Part shown: positions 1-8,378 of the stretch, in pieces | Layout: the number at the start of each line of letters is the position of its first letter | Position numbering within the stretch: position 1 is the first letter of the stretch | Assembly: GCA_945833725.1 (NCBI GenBank) | Contig: CAMAFU010000026.1 | Coordinates: 1 to 13,770, forward strand | Direction of reading: 5' to 3' | Length of the DNA: 13,770 nucleotides | Source of the DNA: an uncultured Treponema sp. | Lineage (GTDB): Bacteria > Spirochaetota > Spirochaetia > Treponematales > Treponemataceae | Translations under genes and position numbers: made by a program | Notes under the pieces: generated by a model | Seen by the model: only the letters and a program-made list of their open reading frames with translations | What the model was told of the DNA's origin: nothing | The model's database searches: none

Positions 1-24
1 ACCGCCGGAGAAGTTTACTTCCAC

Positions 25-59
25 AAAAAAACAAAATTCTGACCATCGCGACTGTTCAG
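25..59 (-). terminator. Possible rho-independent terminator after the helicase gene
   Basis: Read on the minus strand, CTGA and TCAG arms (59-56 and 42-39), with two further internal pairs and mismatches, enclose a CGCG-containing loop. They are followed by AATTTTG and a run of seven T (38-25). The position, about 50 bases after the helicase stop, suits a terminator, but the stem is imperfect. Confidence 0.35.
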
Positions 60-110
60 TGCAAAACTTTTCCCCTGCATGTAAAAAAAATCCAGTCTGT
101 CAGAAATTTT

Positions 111-2381
111 TTAATCTCTTATTACCGTAAGAACGCTTCTCATGTACTGAGGCAAAAATTTTTTTGTTCCGCCGCTTTCAAACTGAACGGAAACTACATA
201 TTCATCTTCCGGGGTAAGCTCAGCCTTGTTTATAAAGCCGTAGCCGTAATCATCGTGATAAACTTTTGTTCCGTAAGCATATTTTCTGCACACTTCTTCC
301 AGTTCTTTATCAGGATGGCTTAAACCGTATTTTCCATAATCACCGTGACGGGAAGTTCCACTTTCCGAAGAAAATCCGTATGGAATGTGACCTAAAATTT
401 TTATATGGTCTTTAGAAATTTCTTTTAAAAACGGACTGGGACTCATATATTCCGTGCGGCCGTACATCATCCTCATCTGGCAGGAAGTCATGTAAAGTTC
501 ATCTTTGGCACGGGTTATTCCAACATAACAAAGCCGCCTCTCCTCTTCTAAATCATCCCCTGTTTTATCTTGCCGTGGAAAAACTCCCCATTCCATACCA
601 GTCATTATTACCCGGTTAAATTCAAGACCCTTGGTATTATGAAGGGTAATAAGTTTTACTCTGTCGTCGTCCTTTTCATCATCAGCATTTTCAAGAGTTC
701 TGTCCAGTTCAATATGATCCAGGAATTCAAGCAGGCCCCCTTCCGTTCCTTCATAAAGCACAGCAGAGTTTGACAGTTCCTGAATATTTGCAATACGGTG
801 GCTTCCAGAAATTTCATCTTCACTTTGATAAAGCTCCTTCAGCCCGGATTTTGTGGCAATTAAATCTATAAGACCGTTTAATTTTTCCACATCGTGCACC
901 GTTTCTTCGTTTTTTTCCAGAGCACCGCTTAAAACAAGTTTTCTGTTTTCCCCGCTGTTTTTTGTGTTAATGTCAATAAAATTTCGGAAAGCATCCATGC
1001 CCTCAAGAAAACATTCCATTCCCTGCCGTGTTTTTTTAGAAAAAGAAGAAGTCATTTCCCGGCAGACTTCAACATAACTTACATTTTCCACGCCCAGAGC
1101 ATAACTGGAACGGAATTTTTCTACGATTTTGTCCTGAGTAGTGTTTCCGATTCCCCGGGCAGGCTTGTTTATAATTCTTCGGAAAGCAATTTCATCCCTA
1201 GGGTTTGCAATAAGGGCAAGATAAGCAAGAATGTCTTTAATTTCCTCCCTCTCATAAAATTTAAGGCTTCCCATAATTGCATAAGGAATTTTACGATGAA
1301 GGAATTCTGTTTCAAAACCTAAGGACTGGGCATTTGTTCTGTACAAAACAGCCCAATCACTGTAAGGCACACCGCGTTTTTTCGATTCAATAATCAAATC
1401 GCCGCAAAACTTAACTTCCTCCTCCTGATTAGGAAGAAAAGCCAGAACAGGAAGTTTTCCGCTGCCTTTTTGAGAACGAAGATTTTTTCCAAGCCTGGAA
1501 GAATTGTTTGAAACAACATCACCGGCAACTTGCAGAATTTCTTCCGTAGACCTGTAATTGCTTTCCAGCCGCACAATTTTTGTACCCGGAAATTTATCTT
1601 TAAAACTAAGAATATTCTGAACTTCAGCCCCACGGAATTTATAGATAGACTGATCATCATCCCCCACTACGCAAAGGTAAGAATTTTCTCCGCAAAGCAT
1701 TTGAAGAAGCATAAACTGGGCAATATTGGAATCCTGATACTCATCCACCATAATTACTTGAAATTTATCGTGAATTTTTTCCCGAAGAGAAGGAGTGTTT
1801 TTTAGTATAAGATACGGAAGAAGAATTAAATCGCCAAAATCCACATTGCCAGTTTCCCTCAGCCTTTTTTCATAATTTTCATACACAACAGGAAGAAGAG
1901 GGTCAGAATCAATAGTTTCCAGTGCAGTTCCGCTTTGAGGAACAAGACCGTAATCTTTGCAAAGACTTATGCACCGGGAAAAATGAGCAGCTTGAAGCCG
2001 GGTAAGAGACGGATTAGCTTTTGCCACAAGAGTTTTCATATCGTCTTCATCGTAAACAGTAAAATTCGGCTGAATTCCGCCATATTCACCGTAAAGACGC
2101 AAAAACCACGCTCCAAAAGAATGAAAAGTTTTTATCTGACAGCCTTCAGCACCTTTACACAACGCCGAAGCCCTTTCTTTCATTTCACCGGCCGCTTTTT
2201 TTGTAAAAGTTACCGCAAGAATTCTGCCGGGATTTATATTTTTTTCGTTAATAAGCCACGCAATTTTCGTTGTAATAACCCTTGTTTTTCCAGAACCGGC
2301 TCCAGCAAGAATTAAAAGAGGCGAGCCAGAATGAACAACAGCTTCCCTTTGCTGAGGATTCAACAACTCAAGATAATCCAT
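111..2381 (-). CDS. pcrA: UvrD/PcrA-type superfamily 1 DNA helicase
   Basis: ATP-dependent 3'-5' DNA helicase of the UvrD/Rep/PcrA group, expected to act in the cytoplasm in nucleotide-excision and mismatch repair and in clearing replication obstacles. The 756-residue protein shows the motifs in order: Q-motif LNPQQREAV (8-16), Walker A AGAGSGKT (26-33), motif Ia AVTFTKKAAGEMKER (56-70), Walker B DEYQD (213-217), motif III VVGDDDQSIYKFRGA (238-252), motif IV RLESNYRS, motif V TLHNTKGLEF near 585, and motif VI YVGITRAKDELY near 625. The C-terminal part (about 700-745), with GTKVYHDDYGYG, resembles the PcrA Tudor-like domain, which favours PcrA over Rep. The ATG at 2381 is preceded by AGGTGA (2385-2390). 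It lies downstream of rimO in the same direction, but a 175-base spacer separates them, so co-transcription is uncertain. The family is certain; the exact symbol (pcrA or uvrD) is a naming choice. Confidence 0.93.
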   Translation of the reverse strand: MDYLELLNPQQREAVVHSGSPLLILAGAGSGKTRVITTKIAWLINEKNINPGRILAVTFTKKAAGEMKERASALCKGAEGCQIKTFHSFGAWFLRLYGEYGGIQPNFTVYDEDDMKTLVAKANPSLTRLQAAHFSRCISLCKDYGLVPQSGTALETIDSDPLLPVVYENYEKRLRETGNVDFGDLILLPYLILKNTPSLREKIHDKFQVIMVDEYQDSNIAQFMLLQMLCGENSYLCVVGDDDQSIYKFRGAEVQNILSFKDKFPGTKIVRLESNYRSTEEILQVAGDVVSNNSSRLGKNLRSQKGSGKLPVLAFLPNQEEEVKFCGDLIIESKKRGVPYSDWAVLYRTNAQSLGFETEFLHRKIPYAIMGSLKFYEREEIKDILAYLALIANPRDEIAFRRIINKPARGIGNTTQDKIVEKFRSSYALGVENVSYVEVCREMTSSFSKKTRQGMECFLEGMDAFRNFIDINTKNSGENRKLVLSGALEKNEETVHDVEKLNGLIDLIATKSGLKELYQSEDEISGSHRIANIQELSNSAVLYEGTEGGLLEFLDHIELDRTLENADDEKDDDRVKLITLHNTKGLEFNRVIMTGMEWGVFPRQDKTGDDLEEERRLCYVGITRAKDELYMTSCQMRMMYGRTEYMSPSPFLKEISKDHIKILGHIPYGFSSESGTSRHGDYGKYGLSHPDKELEEVCRKYAYGTKVYHDDYGYGFINKAELTPEDEYVVSVQFESGGTKKFLPQYMRSVLTVIRD

Positions 2382-2429
2382 AAATCACCTGCAAAATAAA
2401 TTTTTTTGAAGCATATTTTTTTTGCTCAA

Positions 2430-2500
2430 CCGGCTTTTCGCCCCCAGGTCCTTCGGACTGGCTTTGCCAGGGCTACAATCCGGGCTAAGATTAGCCTTAG
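2430..2500. repeat. Chain of mini-hairpins between rimO and the helicase gene
   Basis: This GC-rich patch in an AT-rich spacer is built of consecutive small stem-loops: CCA(G)GTCC-TTC-GGACTGG at 2444-2461, CTGGC-TTT-GCCAG at 2458-2470 (sharing CTGG with the first, so the two are mutually exclusive), and GGCTA-AGAT-TAGCC at 2483-2496. On the minus strand, from 2470 to 2430, it aligns with the plus strand at 10704-10740 in the feo operon, with stems kept and loops changed. It may be a structured dispersed repeat, or it may end or process the rimO transcript. No T-run follows directly, so a classical terminator is unlikely. Confidence 0.6.
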
Positions 2501-2556
2501 ACTTTTAATAACGCAGTTAAAAAATATTCATGTTGTTATAATCTGTGCTGAAAATT

Positions 2557-4065
2557 CTAACAGTTTACAGATTGTGCAAAAATCAACTGATTTTCCTTTA
2601 TTTTTTTATTAAGAGGGCTGTCACAAACAAAATCACCGTTTAAATCAACTTCTCCGCTGCCACTTACAAAAACACGGACAATTCTCCCCATTTTTACGGC
2701 ATTATTTTCCAAAGGATTTGATCTGTCGTAGCGGACAACAACGCTGCCATCAACTTCCGGGGCCTGAAACCAAGCCCGTCCAATGGCAAGACCTTCTGCA
2801 GGAGACTGATGGTTTTCTTCCAGAACTTCTTCGATAAGAATATCGTACTCTTTTCCTGCCCTTTCTTTTAATTTTTCTTCGGTAATTTTTCCCTGAATTT
2901 CAACAAGTTTTTCTGCCCGCTTTTTTGAAATTTTTGAAGAAACCTGAGGTTTAAAATCAAAGGCCGGCGTATCGTCTTCTCTGGAATAAGAAAAACATCC
3001 CGACCAGTCTGTTTTTATTTCTTCCAGAAACGAAACCGTATTCAAAAAATTCTCTTCTTTTTCGCCGGGAAAACCTGCCATAAAAGTTGTTCGTATTGCA
3101 GCTTCCGGGAAAATGTTTCTTATGGTTTTTATAAGTTCAGAATATTTTTTTCTTGAACCAGTTCTGTTCATTTTTGGAATTATTTCATCATCACCGCTTT
3201 GGAAAGGAATATCGAAATAAGGAAGAAACCGGCTGTCGCTTTTCATTACATCAAGAATATCAGGATTAAAATGATCAGGATGAATATAAAGAAGCCTTAC
3301 AATAAAAGTTCCGGAAAGACTGGAAATCATTTTTAAAAGCCGGGCAAGGCCAGATTCGCCTTTTGCTCCGATGCCTTCGTCTTCAAGACAGCCTGGTGTA
3401 CCTGAGGGCAAAACAGTTCTTCCATCACCAAAGGAATTATCTTCTGCACCCGTACCGTAGGCAGCTAAATCCTGACCAATAAGGTTAATTTCGTAAACGC
3501 CTTTATCAATAAGACTTTTTATTTCTGAAATAATTTCCTGAGCGTTTCTTGACCGCAAATTCCCGCGAATAAGGGGAATTGCGCAAAAAGAACAGCGGTT
3601 GTTGCAGCCTTCCGTAATTTTAACATACGCCGAACCCGGAAAGGAAAGAAGAATTTTCCTGTCGCCGCCGCAAACACCTTTCTGAAGGAATTCTTTCTGG
3701 TACCGTTCTCCATTCATTACACAGCAGGCCGCATCTGTAATTTCTTCCAGTTTTCCGTTGCCAAAAATACCATCGGCTTCTTTAAGGCTTTCTTTAAGGT
3801 CTTTTCCGTAACGCTGTGCAAGACATCCTGCAAGAATTATTTTTGCCTTCGGATAACTTGCCCTGGCTTCCAGAACGGCATTAATGCTTTCTGTTTTTGC
3901 AGATTCAATAAAGCCGCAGGAATTTATTATTATTAAATCAGCTTCTCCGGCATTAAAAGTCTGCTGCCATTTTCCAGAACCAATTAAATGCGAAACTAAA
4001 AGTTCACCGTCTACCTGATTTTTTGCACAACCATGCTGATCAAGAAAAAAACTATTCGATTTCAT
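2557..4065 (-). CDS. rimO: Ribosomal protein S12 methylthiotransferase RimO
   Basis: Radical-SAM methylthiotransferase that adds a methylthio group to the conserved aspartate of ribosomal protein S12, in the cytoplasm. The N-terminal domain has its cluster cysteines at C13 (in HGCAKNQVDGE), C50 (NSCGFIESAK) and C81 (AGCLAQRYG). The radical-SAM cluster motif is GCNNRCSFC with C154, C158 and C161. The C-terminal TRAM region contains GRAWFQAPEVDG (429-440), a signature of RimO rather than MiaB. At 502 residues it is longer than the usual roughly 440. The extra length includes a Gly/acidic insert at about 205-240 and a tail after 475. The start overlaps the end of the rodZ-like gene by 14 bases; the site has only a weak GGTAG upstream, which suggests translational coupling. 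The assignment is confident. Confidence 0.93.
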   Translation of the reverse strand: MKSNSFFLDQHGCAKNQVDGELLVSHLIGSGKWQQTFNAGEADLIIINSCGFIESAKTESINAVLEARASYPKAKIILAGCLAQRYGKDLKESLKEADGIFGNGKLEEITDAACCVMNGERYQKEFLQKGVCGGDRKILLSFPGSAYVKITEGCNNRCSFCAIPLIRGNLRSRNAQEIISEIKSLIDKGVYEINLIGQDLAAYGTGAEDNSFGDGRTVLPSGTPGCLEDEGIGAKGESGLARLLKMISSLSGTFIVRLLYIHPDHFNPDILDVMKSDSRFLPYFDIPFQSGDDEIIPKMNRTGSRKKYSELIKTIRNIFPEAAIRTTFMAGFPGEKEENFLNTVSFLEEIKTDWSGCFSYSREDDTPAFDFKPQVSSKISKKRAEKLVEIQGKITEEKLKERAGKEYDILIEEVLEENHQSPAEGLAIGRAWFQAPEVDGSVVVRYDRSNPLENNAVKMGRIVRVFVSGSGEVDLNGDFVCDSPLNKKIKENQLIFAQSVNC

Positions 4066-5143
4066 TTACTACCAGCTTATATTTTCCGTCTGTATCTTTT
4101 ATCCAGCGAATATCCTGCACAATAACCTGTCCGGCTTTTGCAACACCTAAATCATAAGACCGGGAGTTTGCAATTACCTGAAGTTTTACAGTATTTCCGT
4201 TGGAAATCCACAGTCTTAAACCGTTGCTTGCAGTCATATTAACCGTATCGCCATTGGAATAATAATCTTCAACAATATCCTTACGGTCAATTTTATAGCG
4301 GAAAACACAGCCGGCACGGAAATCGGAACGGACTGTAAACGGATAAGCCCTGTTATCTTCAAGAATTACTGTTCTTTTTTGAGAAGCCGGAAGTTCCTGA
4401 ATATTAGGAATTTCTGAAGTTTTTGTTTCTCCTGCTGCAACAGAATCGCCGTTTTTAAGGACAATTTTTACTTCAGCACCTCTGTCTTCATCAGAATCAG
4501 ATGAAACATCAGAAACATAGACAATAATATCCGCAGAAGAATCGCCGTCTACATCAATTTCCAGTTCTTCCGAAAGTTCAATATGCTGAATGCCGGAAGC
4601 AGTTTCCAGAGAAAGTTTTTCTGCAGTGCCGGCAACTGTAACTACAACGCTGCCACCAGATGTTTTTACAACAACAGTATCGTTTTTATAAAGCCGTCCG
4701 TAAAAAGGAGTTTCTGCAAGTTCATAAGTTTTAAATTTGTCCCTGGAATTAAGGGCTTCAAGCCGGCGCTGTTCTTCAAATTTTTGCTGAAAGAATAAAA
4801 TTCCACCTGTTACAGCAGCCCCAAAAAGAAGTACGCCAAAAATAACTATAAGAGGAATAATATATTTTGGTTTTTCGCGGACAATAAGACCTTCAGGTAC
4901 AGGAGATTCCTGCAGGATTTTTGCATGATACAGCTGAAGGATTTTTTCTGTGTCTGCGCCTAAATAGTCCGAATAATTTTTTAAAAATCCCACAAGATAC
5001 GGCTCGCCTGGAAAAACAGCAGAATCTTCGTTTTCAAGAGCTTTAAGATAATTTACGGTTATTGCCGTATCTCTGGCAATAGTTTCGAATTCCAGCTGCT
5101 TTTCTTCCCGTTTTTGCCGCAAAAGACCGCCATAACTTTCCAT
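4052..5143 (-). CDS. RodZ-like HTH membrane protein
   Basis: Bitopic inner-membrane protein with a cytoplasmic Xre-type helix-turn-helix at about residues 5-72 (LLRQKREEKQLEFETIA, then NYLKALEN and FPGEPYLVGFLKNYSDYLG). This is the arrangement of the RodZ N-terminus that binds MreB. A basic stretch KPK precedes one membrane segment at about 94-118. The extracytoplasmic part is acidic and Ser/Asp-rich, and ends in a beta-rich domain (about 271-363) with LRLWISNGNTVKLQV, resembling the DUF4115 domain of RodZ. The role in cell-shape or envelope organisation is inferred from the family. There is no mreB in the window. The ATG at 5143 has GAGG upstream at 5157-5154, and the stop lies inside rimO. 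It may be transcribed from its own promoter in the 77-base gap after lolA as well as by read-through. Confidence 0.8.
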   Translation of the reverse strand: MESYGGLLRQKREEKQLEFETIARDTAITVNYLKALENEDSAVFPGEPYLVGFLKNYSDYLGADTEKILQLYHAKILQESPVPEGLIVREKPKYIIPLIVIFGVLLFGAAVTGGILFFQQKFEEQRRLEALNSRDKFKTYELAETPFYGRLYKNDTVVVKTSGGSVVVTVAGTAEKLSLETASGIQHIELSEELEIDVDGDSSADIIVYVSDVSSDSDEDRGAEVKIVLKNGDSVAAGETKTSEIPNIQELPASQKRTVILEDNRAYPFTVRSDFRAGCVFRYKIDRKDIVEDYYSNGDTVNMTASNGLRLWISNGNTVKLQVIANSRSYDLGVAKAGQVIVQDIRWIKDTDGKYKLVVNEIE

Positions 5144-5163
5144 TGTAATTAAACCTCACCAAA

Positions 5164-5203
5164 ATTATAAAACTTAAAAATTCAGCCCATAACCCCTGTT
5201 ATG
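5164..5203 (-). promoter_or_regulatory. Candidate promoter with stem-loop ahead of the rodZ-like gene
   Basis: The gap between lolA and the rodZ-like gene contains a consensus -10 TATAAT on the minus strand (5169-5164). The -35 is weak (TTATGG, 17 bases upstream). Overlapping that -35 is a perfect inverted repeat, CATAAC-AGGG-GTTATG on the minus strand (5203-5188). The repeat could be an operator, or a stem-loop in a read-through transcript. Confidence 0.35.
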
Positions 5204-5220
5204 TATGAAAACAAATAAAA

Positions 5221-5901
5221 CTACTGTTCTGTAAAAAGAAAATTATTGTAATTGTTTGCAGATGCAGGCGGATCGTAAATAAACCTCTGGTCAGAAATTC
5301 CCTGATTTACCACATAATTAGAAAAATCAAACTGGAACTTTTCTCCTTGCGGAGTAACGGCTTCAATACGCCTTATTAACTTTGAATCAGGCAGAATATC
5401 CAGATACAAATATCGGAACGCTTCAGAAGTATTTCTTCGGCTTAAAATAAGTTTTATAACCATTTCGTTGCTGCCATCTTCTAAAGGAACAGGCTCCTGC
5501 CCTACTGCATAGGCAACGGAATAATACCTGCTCATTAAAGCAAGCCCCTGAGGAGTAGCAAGATTTGCACCGCTTCCTGCTCCAGAAGATTCCACCGACT
5601 GATTTAATATGGCAGAAGAACCAGGCAAATAAATTGTAAGCATGTCGCCGTTAAAACAAATTACCTGTTCTTCCGGCTTGGAAAAATCAATTCTAAGCAA
5701 GTCTGGTCTTTTAAAGGAAACTTTTCCTTCCATAATATTTTTTGCAGCCGAAATTTCTATGCTGGCTTCATAATCGTTGATTTTCCCGTATTCGGCAGAA
5801 ACAGTCTGAAAAAAAGCCGCCGCCGTTAAAATGCTTTGAGAATAAGACAAGGCAGAAACAAGTAAAAAAAGTGATACAAATACAGTCTTTTTTATTTTCA
5901 T
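5221..5901 (-). CDS. lolA: LolA-like periplasmic lipoprotein carrier
   Basis: Likely periplasmic chaperone that moves lipoproteins from the inner to the outer membrane. The 226-residue protein starts with a cleavable-looking signal peptide (KIKK, hydrophobic VFVSLFLLVSALS, then YSQ) and has no lipobox cysteine, so it should be soluble. The mature part fits the LolA fold: an early VSFKRPDLLRIDFSKPEEQVI strand region, FNGDMLTIYLP, and a C-terminal KLIRRIEAVTPQGEKFQFDFSNY followed by RFIYDPP. The ATG overlaps the ftsH stop as ATGA (5901-5898), with GGAGG just upstream inside ftsH, so translation is probably coupled to ftsH. No lolB or lolCDE is in the window. LolA families diverge strongly, so the fold is more certain than the exact role. 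Confidence 0.82.
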   Translation of the reverse strand: MKIKKTVFVSLFLLVSALSYSQSILTAAAFFQTVSAEYGKINDYEASIEISAAKNIMEGKVSFKRPDLLRIDFSKPEEQVICFNGDMLTIYLPGSSAILNQSVESSGAGSGANLATPQGLALMSRYYSVAYAVGQEPVPLEDGSNEMVIKLILSRRNTSEAFRYLYLDILPDSKLIRRIEAVTPQGEKFQFDFSNYVVNQGISDQRFIYDPPASANNYNNFLFTEQ

Positions 5902-8147
5902 TTTTCCTCCACTCTGGCAGCTGCAGTAAGTTCTGTACAGTGCTGTTCACCTTTTATAATGTCGTAGAATTCTTTTCCGTCCATTGTTTCAATTTGCATA
6001 AGCCTGTTTGAAATGTATTCAAGAAGTTCTTTATGCTCTTTAAGAAGCTGAAGTACATGAGTATACCGCTGATCCATTATGCGGGCAATTTCTTCGTCAA
6101 TATAACGCTGGGTTTCTTCGGAAAATTCCCTGTAAATGTTAGGATCTCCACCGGCATTTCCAAGAACACCCTTTCCAAGAGTCATATTTTTGAATTTGTC
6201 GGACATTCCGAAATCTGTAATCATGCGTTTTATAAGGTCTGTTGCCCGGGCAATATCGTTGGAAGCCCCGGTAGAAACATCGTTTAAAAGAATTTCCTCT
6301 GCAGCCCGACCGCCAAGACAACCGTCTACTTCGTTAAGAATATCTGTTTTTGTAAGGAAATTCTTTTCTTCCTGTTCCCTGAATTGCGTAAATCCGCCTA
6401 CTCCATGGCTTCTTGGAACAACTGTAATTTTATTTACCGGTTCATGATCCGGTGTAAAGGCCGCAACAAGCGCGTGCCCTGTTTCGTGAACAGAAACAAG
6501 GCGTATTTCTTTTTTATTGTCTTTCCGGCTTTTTTTCTTTAATCCGATACTTACTTTATCAATAGCTTCGTTAAAATCTTCCATGGTGACTTTTTTTCTG
6601 CCGTTTCTTACAGCAAGAAGGGCGGCTTCATTAACCACATTGGCAAGATCTGCACCGGCAAAACCGGTAGTTCCGTGAGCCACCGATTCAAAATCAACAT
6701 CTTTATCGAGTTTTACATTTTTTGAGTGAATTTTAAGTATTTCCTGCCGGCCTTTAACATCCGGTTTTTCTACAGGAACCTGCCTGTCGAAACGGCCTGG
6801 TCTTAAAAGAGCCGGGTCAAGAATATCGGCACGGTTTGTAGCAGCAAGAATAATAAGTCCTTTTTCGTTGTCAAAACCGTCCATTTCTACAAGAAGCTGA
6901 TTAAGCGTCTGTTCCCTCTCATCGTTGCCGCCGCCAAAACCATTAACACGACTTTTTCCCAGAGCATCAATTTCGTCGATAAAGATAATGCACGGAGCCT
7001 TTTCTCTTGCCTGACGGAATAAATCCCTTACACGGCTTGCACCGACACCTACAAACATTTCTACAAAGTCAGAACCGCTTATGCTGAAAAACGGAACTCC
7101 GGCTTCTCCTGCAACAGCTCTTGCCAAAAGAGTTTTTCCTGTTCCAGGAGGACCTACAAGAAGAACACCTTTAGGAATTTTTCCGCCTATATCTGTATAT
7201 TTTTTAGGTTCTTTTAAGAAGTCTACAACTTCTACCAGTTCATCTTTTGCTTCGTCTACACCGGCCACATCGGCAAACCTTGTTTTTACCTTGCCTTCTT
7301 CAACAGTTTTTGCCCTGCCTCCCATACCTCCAAGAATGGAACCCATACCACCGGAACCGCCTCCCATTTTTCTGAAAATAAAGAAATACATAAGGAAGAT
7401 TATTCCAAAAGGAATTATAAGGTTTAAAAGAAGCTGAACAAACCAGTTTGACTGCTTAACGATGAATTTATATTTAACATCTTTTTCGTTTAAAAGGTTT
7501 ATAAAATCCTGCATTAAAACACCAGTAGTCCTGTAAACTTTTCTTGCAGGCTGATTCTGAGATTTTCTTAATCCAAAAGGAAGCTGAGGAAGTTTTCTGG
7601 AAACGGAATCTGATTTTTCGGAAGACGAAACACTTTCCTGAGAAGAAGCCCCCTCCCCGCTCTTTGACATCTGCTCTGAAAGATTAACAGAATTTTCTGA
7701 AGACGGCTCATTTTTAAAATTAAACAGGGAATTGTCTTCAGGAACTTTTCCGATGGAAATTTCCGGGCCGTAGCCTATAAAGGAATTTTCGCTCATTTCC
7801 ACGCTGACAATTTCGCCGCTTTCTACCAGTTTACGGAATTCGGAAAAAGGAATTGAATTGTCTGGTTTTTGAACAAGGAAAAGATTTACAAAACCCAATG
7901 CCAGCACAGTAAGAATAAGCACAGACAAAAAAGGCAGTTTAGGCTTTCCAGGACCTTTGTTTTTTTCTGGCCGGCTATCGTTTTCGTCGATGGAAAGTTT
8001 GAAAAAACTGAATGGATCTGAATTATCGTCCTGGGCAGGTTTTTTATCATTATTTTTTGAAGAAGGTTTTTCTTTGTCTGTTTCTGGCGGAACAAGATTT
8101 TTTTCTTCTTCTTGATTTGACTGCTGGTTGTTGTTTTCTTCGTTCAT
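5898..8147 (-). CDS. ftsH: ATP-dependent zinc metalloprotease FtsH
   Basis: Inner-membrane AAA+ protease that degrades misassembled membrane proteins and some regulators. I chose the ATG at 8147 (749 residues) because GAGGA sits just upstream; an in-frame ATG at 8186 has no ribosome-binding site. Domains: hydrophilic Asn/Gln/Lys/Glu-rich N-terminus (1-70), membrane segment 1 (71-92), extracytoplasmic domain (93-237), membrane segment 2 (238-258), Gly/Met linker (about 261-277), Walker A GPPGTGKT (332-339), Walker B IIFIDEID, second region of homology ATNRADILDPALLRPGRFDR, and the zinc site HETGH (554-558) with D631 in ASND as third ligand. The family usually starts almost at the first membrane segment and has a shorter periplasmic domain; here both the 70-residue leader and a Ser-rich insert (about 147-185) are extra. 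First gene of the ftsH-lolA-rodZ-rimO cluster. Confidence 0.96.
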   Translation of the reverse strand: MNEENNNQQSNQEEEKNLVPPETDKEKPSSKNNDKKPAQDDNSDPFSFFKLSIDENDSRPEKNKGPGKPKLPFLSVLILTVLALGFVNLFLVQKPDNSIPFSEFRKLVESGEIVSVEMSENSFIGYGPEISIGKVPEDNSLFNFKNEPSSENSVNLSEQMSKSGEGASSQESVSSSEKSDSVSRKLPQLPFGLRKSQNQPARKVYRTTGVLMQDFINLLNEKDVKYKFIVKQSNWFVQLLLNLIIPFGIIFLMYFFIFRKMGGGSGGMGSILGGMGGRAKTVEEGKVKTRFADVAGVDEAKDELVEVVDFLKEPKKYTDIGGKIPKGVLLVGPPGTGKTLLARAVAGEAGVPFFSISGSDFVEMFVGVGASRVRDLFRQAREKAPCIIFIDEIDALGKSRVNGFGGGNDEREQTLNQLLVEMDGFDNEKGLIILAATNRADILDPALLRPGRFDRQVPVEKPDVKGRQEILKIHSKNVKLDKDVDFESVAHGTTGFAGADLANVVNEAALLAVRNGRKKVTMEDFNEAIDKVSIGLKKKSRKDNKKEIRLVSVHETGHALVAAFTPDHEPVNKITVVPRSHGVGGFTQFREQEEKNFLTKTDILNEVDGCLGGRAAEEILLNDVSTGASNDIARATDLIKRMITDFGMSDKFKNMTLGKGVLGNAGGDPNIYREFSEETQRYIDEEIARIMDQRYTHVLQLLKEHKELLEYISNRLMQIETMDGKEFYDIIKGEQHCTELTAAARVEEK

Positions 8148-8378
8148 TTTTTCCTCATTTATTGTGATGGTTTGAAAGCCAAACATTCGAAAAAGATTTA
8201 TGCTGCTGACAGATACATAACTTTCAGCAAAAAATCATTCTCTTTAATATAAACAAAAAACGGCGGTTATACAAACCATTTCCATAAAATTTGGAAAAAG
8301 CAGATGTGTTTTAGATTTTTAATTTCAGCAGAAAACTTAAGATGAGCGAAGGCTTTCCGGCTTAAAAAAAAAATTAAA
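8148..8378. other. Intergenic spacer between the FlgN-like gene and ftsH
   Basis: AT-rich 231-base spacer. It holds the candidate ftsH promoter and the TTTCCA inverted repeat. Next to the FlgN-like stop there is a run of A at 8364-8373 (T on the transcribed strand) and a weak, mismatched GGCTTTCCGGCTT structure at 8351-8363. The T-run comes directly after the stop codon with no stable stem before it, so I do not call a terminator. No open frame with a ribosome-binding site was seen. Confidence 0.5.
8246..8274 (-). promoter_or_regulatory. Candidate promoter for the ftsH cluster
   Basis: On the minus strand TTGTAT (8274-8269) and TATATT (8251-8246) are separated by 17 bases. The -10 matches five of six consensus bases and the -35 only three. 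This would give an untranslated leader of roughly 90 bases before the ftsH ATG. A short inverted repeat TTTCCA-N7-TGGAAA lies just upstream at 8279-8297. Confidence 0.4.

Noticed and set aside
1935..2612. Plus-strand frames antisense to the helicase gene and across its upstream gap
   Set aside because: They are shadows of the clear minus-strand helicase motifs or of the hairpin patch, with no recognisable protein features and no good ribosome-binding site.
8148..8186. Upstream in-frame ATG for FtsH, adding 13 residues
   Set aside because: No ribosome-binding site precedes it, while the ATG at 8147 has GAGGA.
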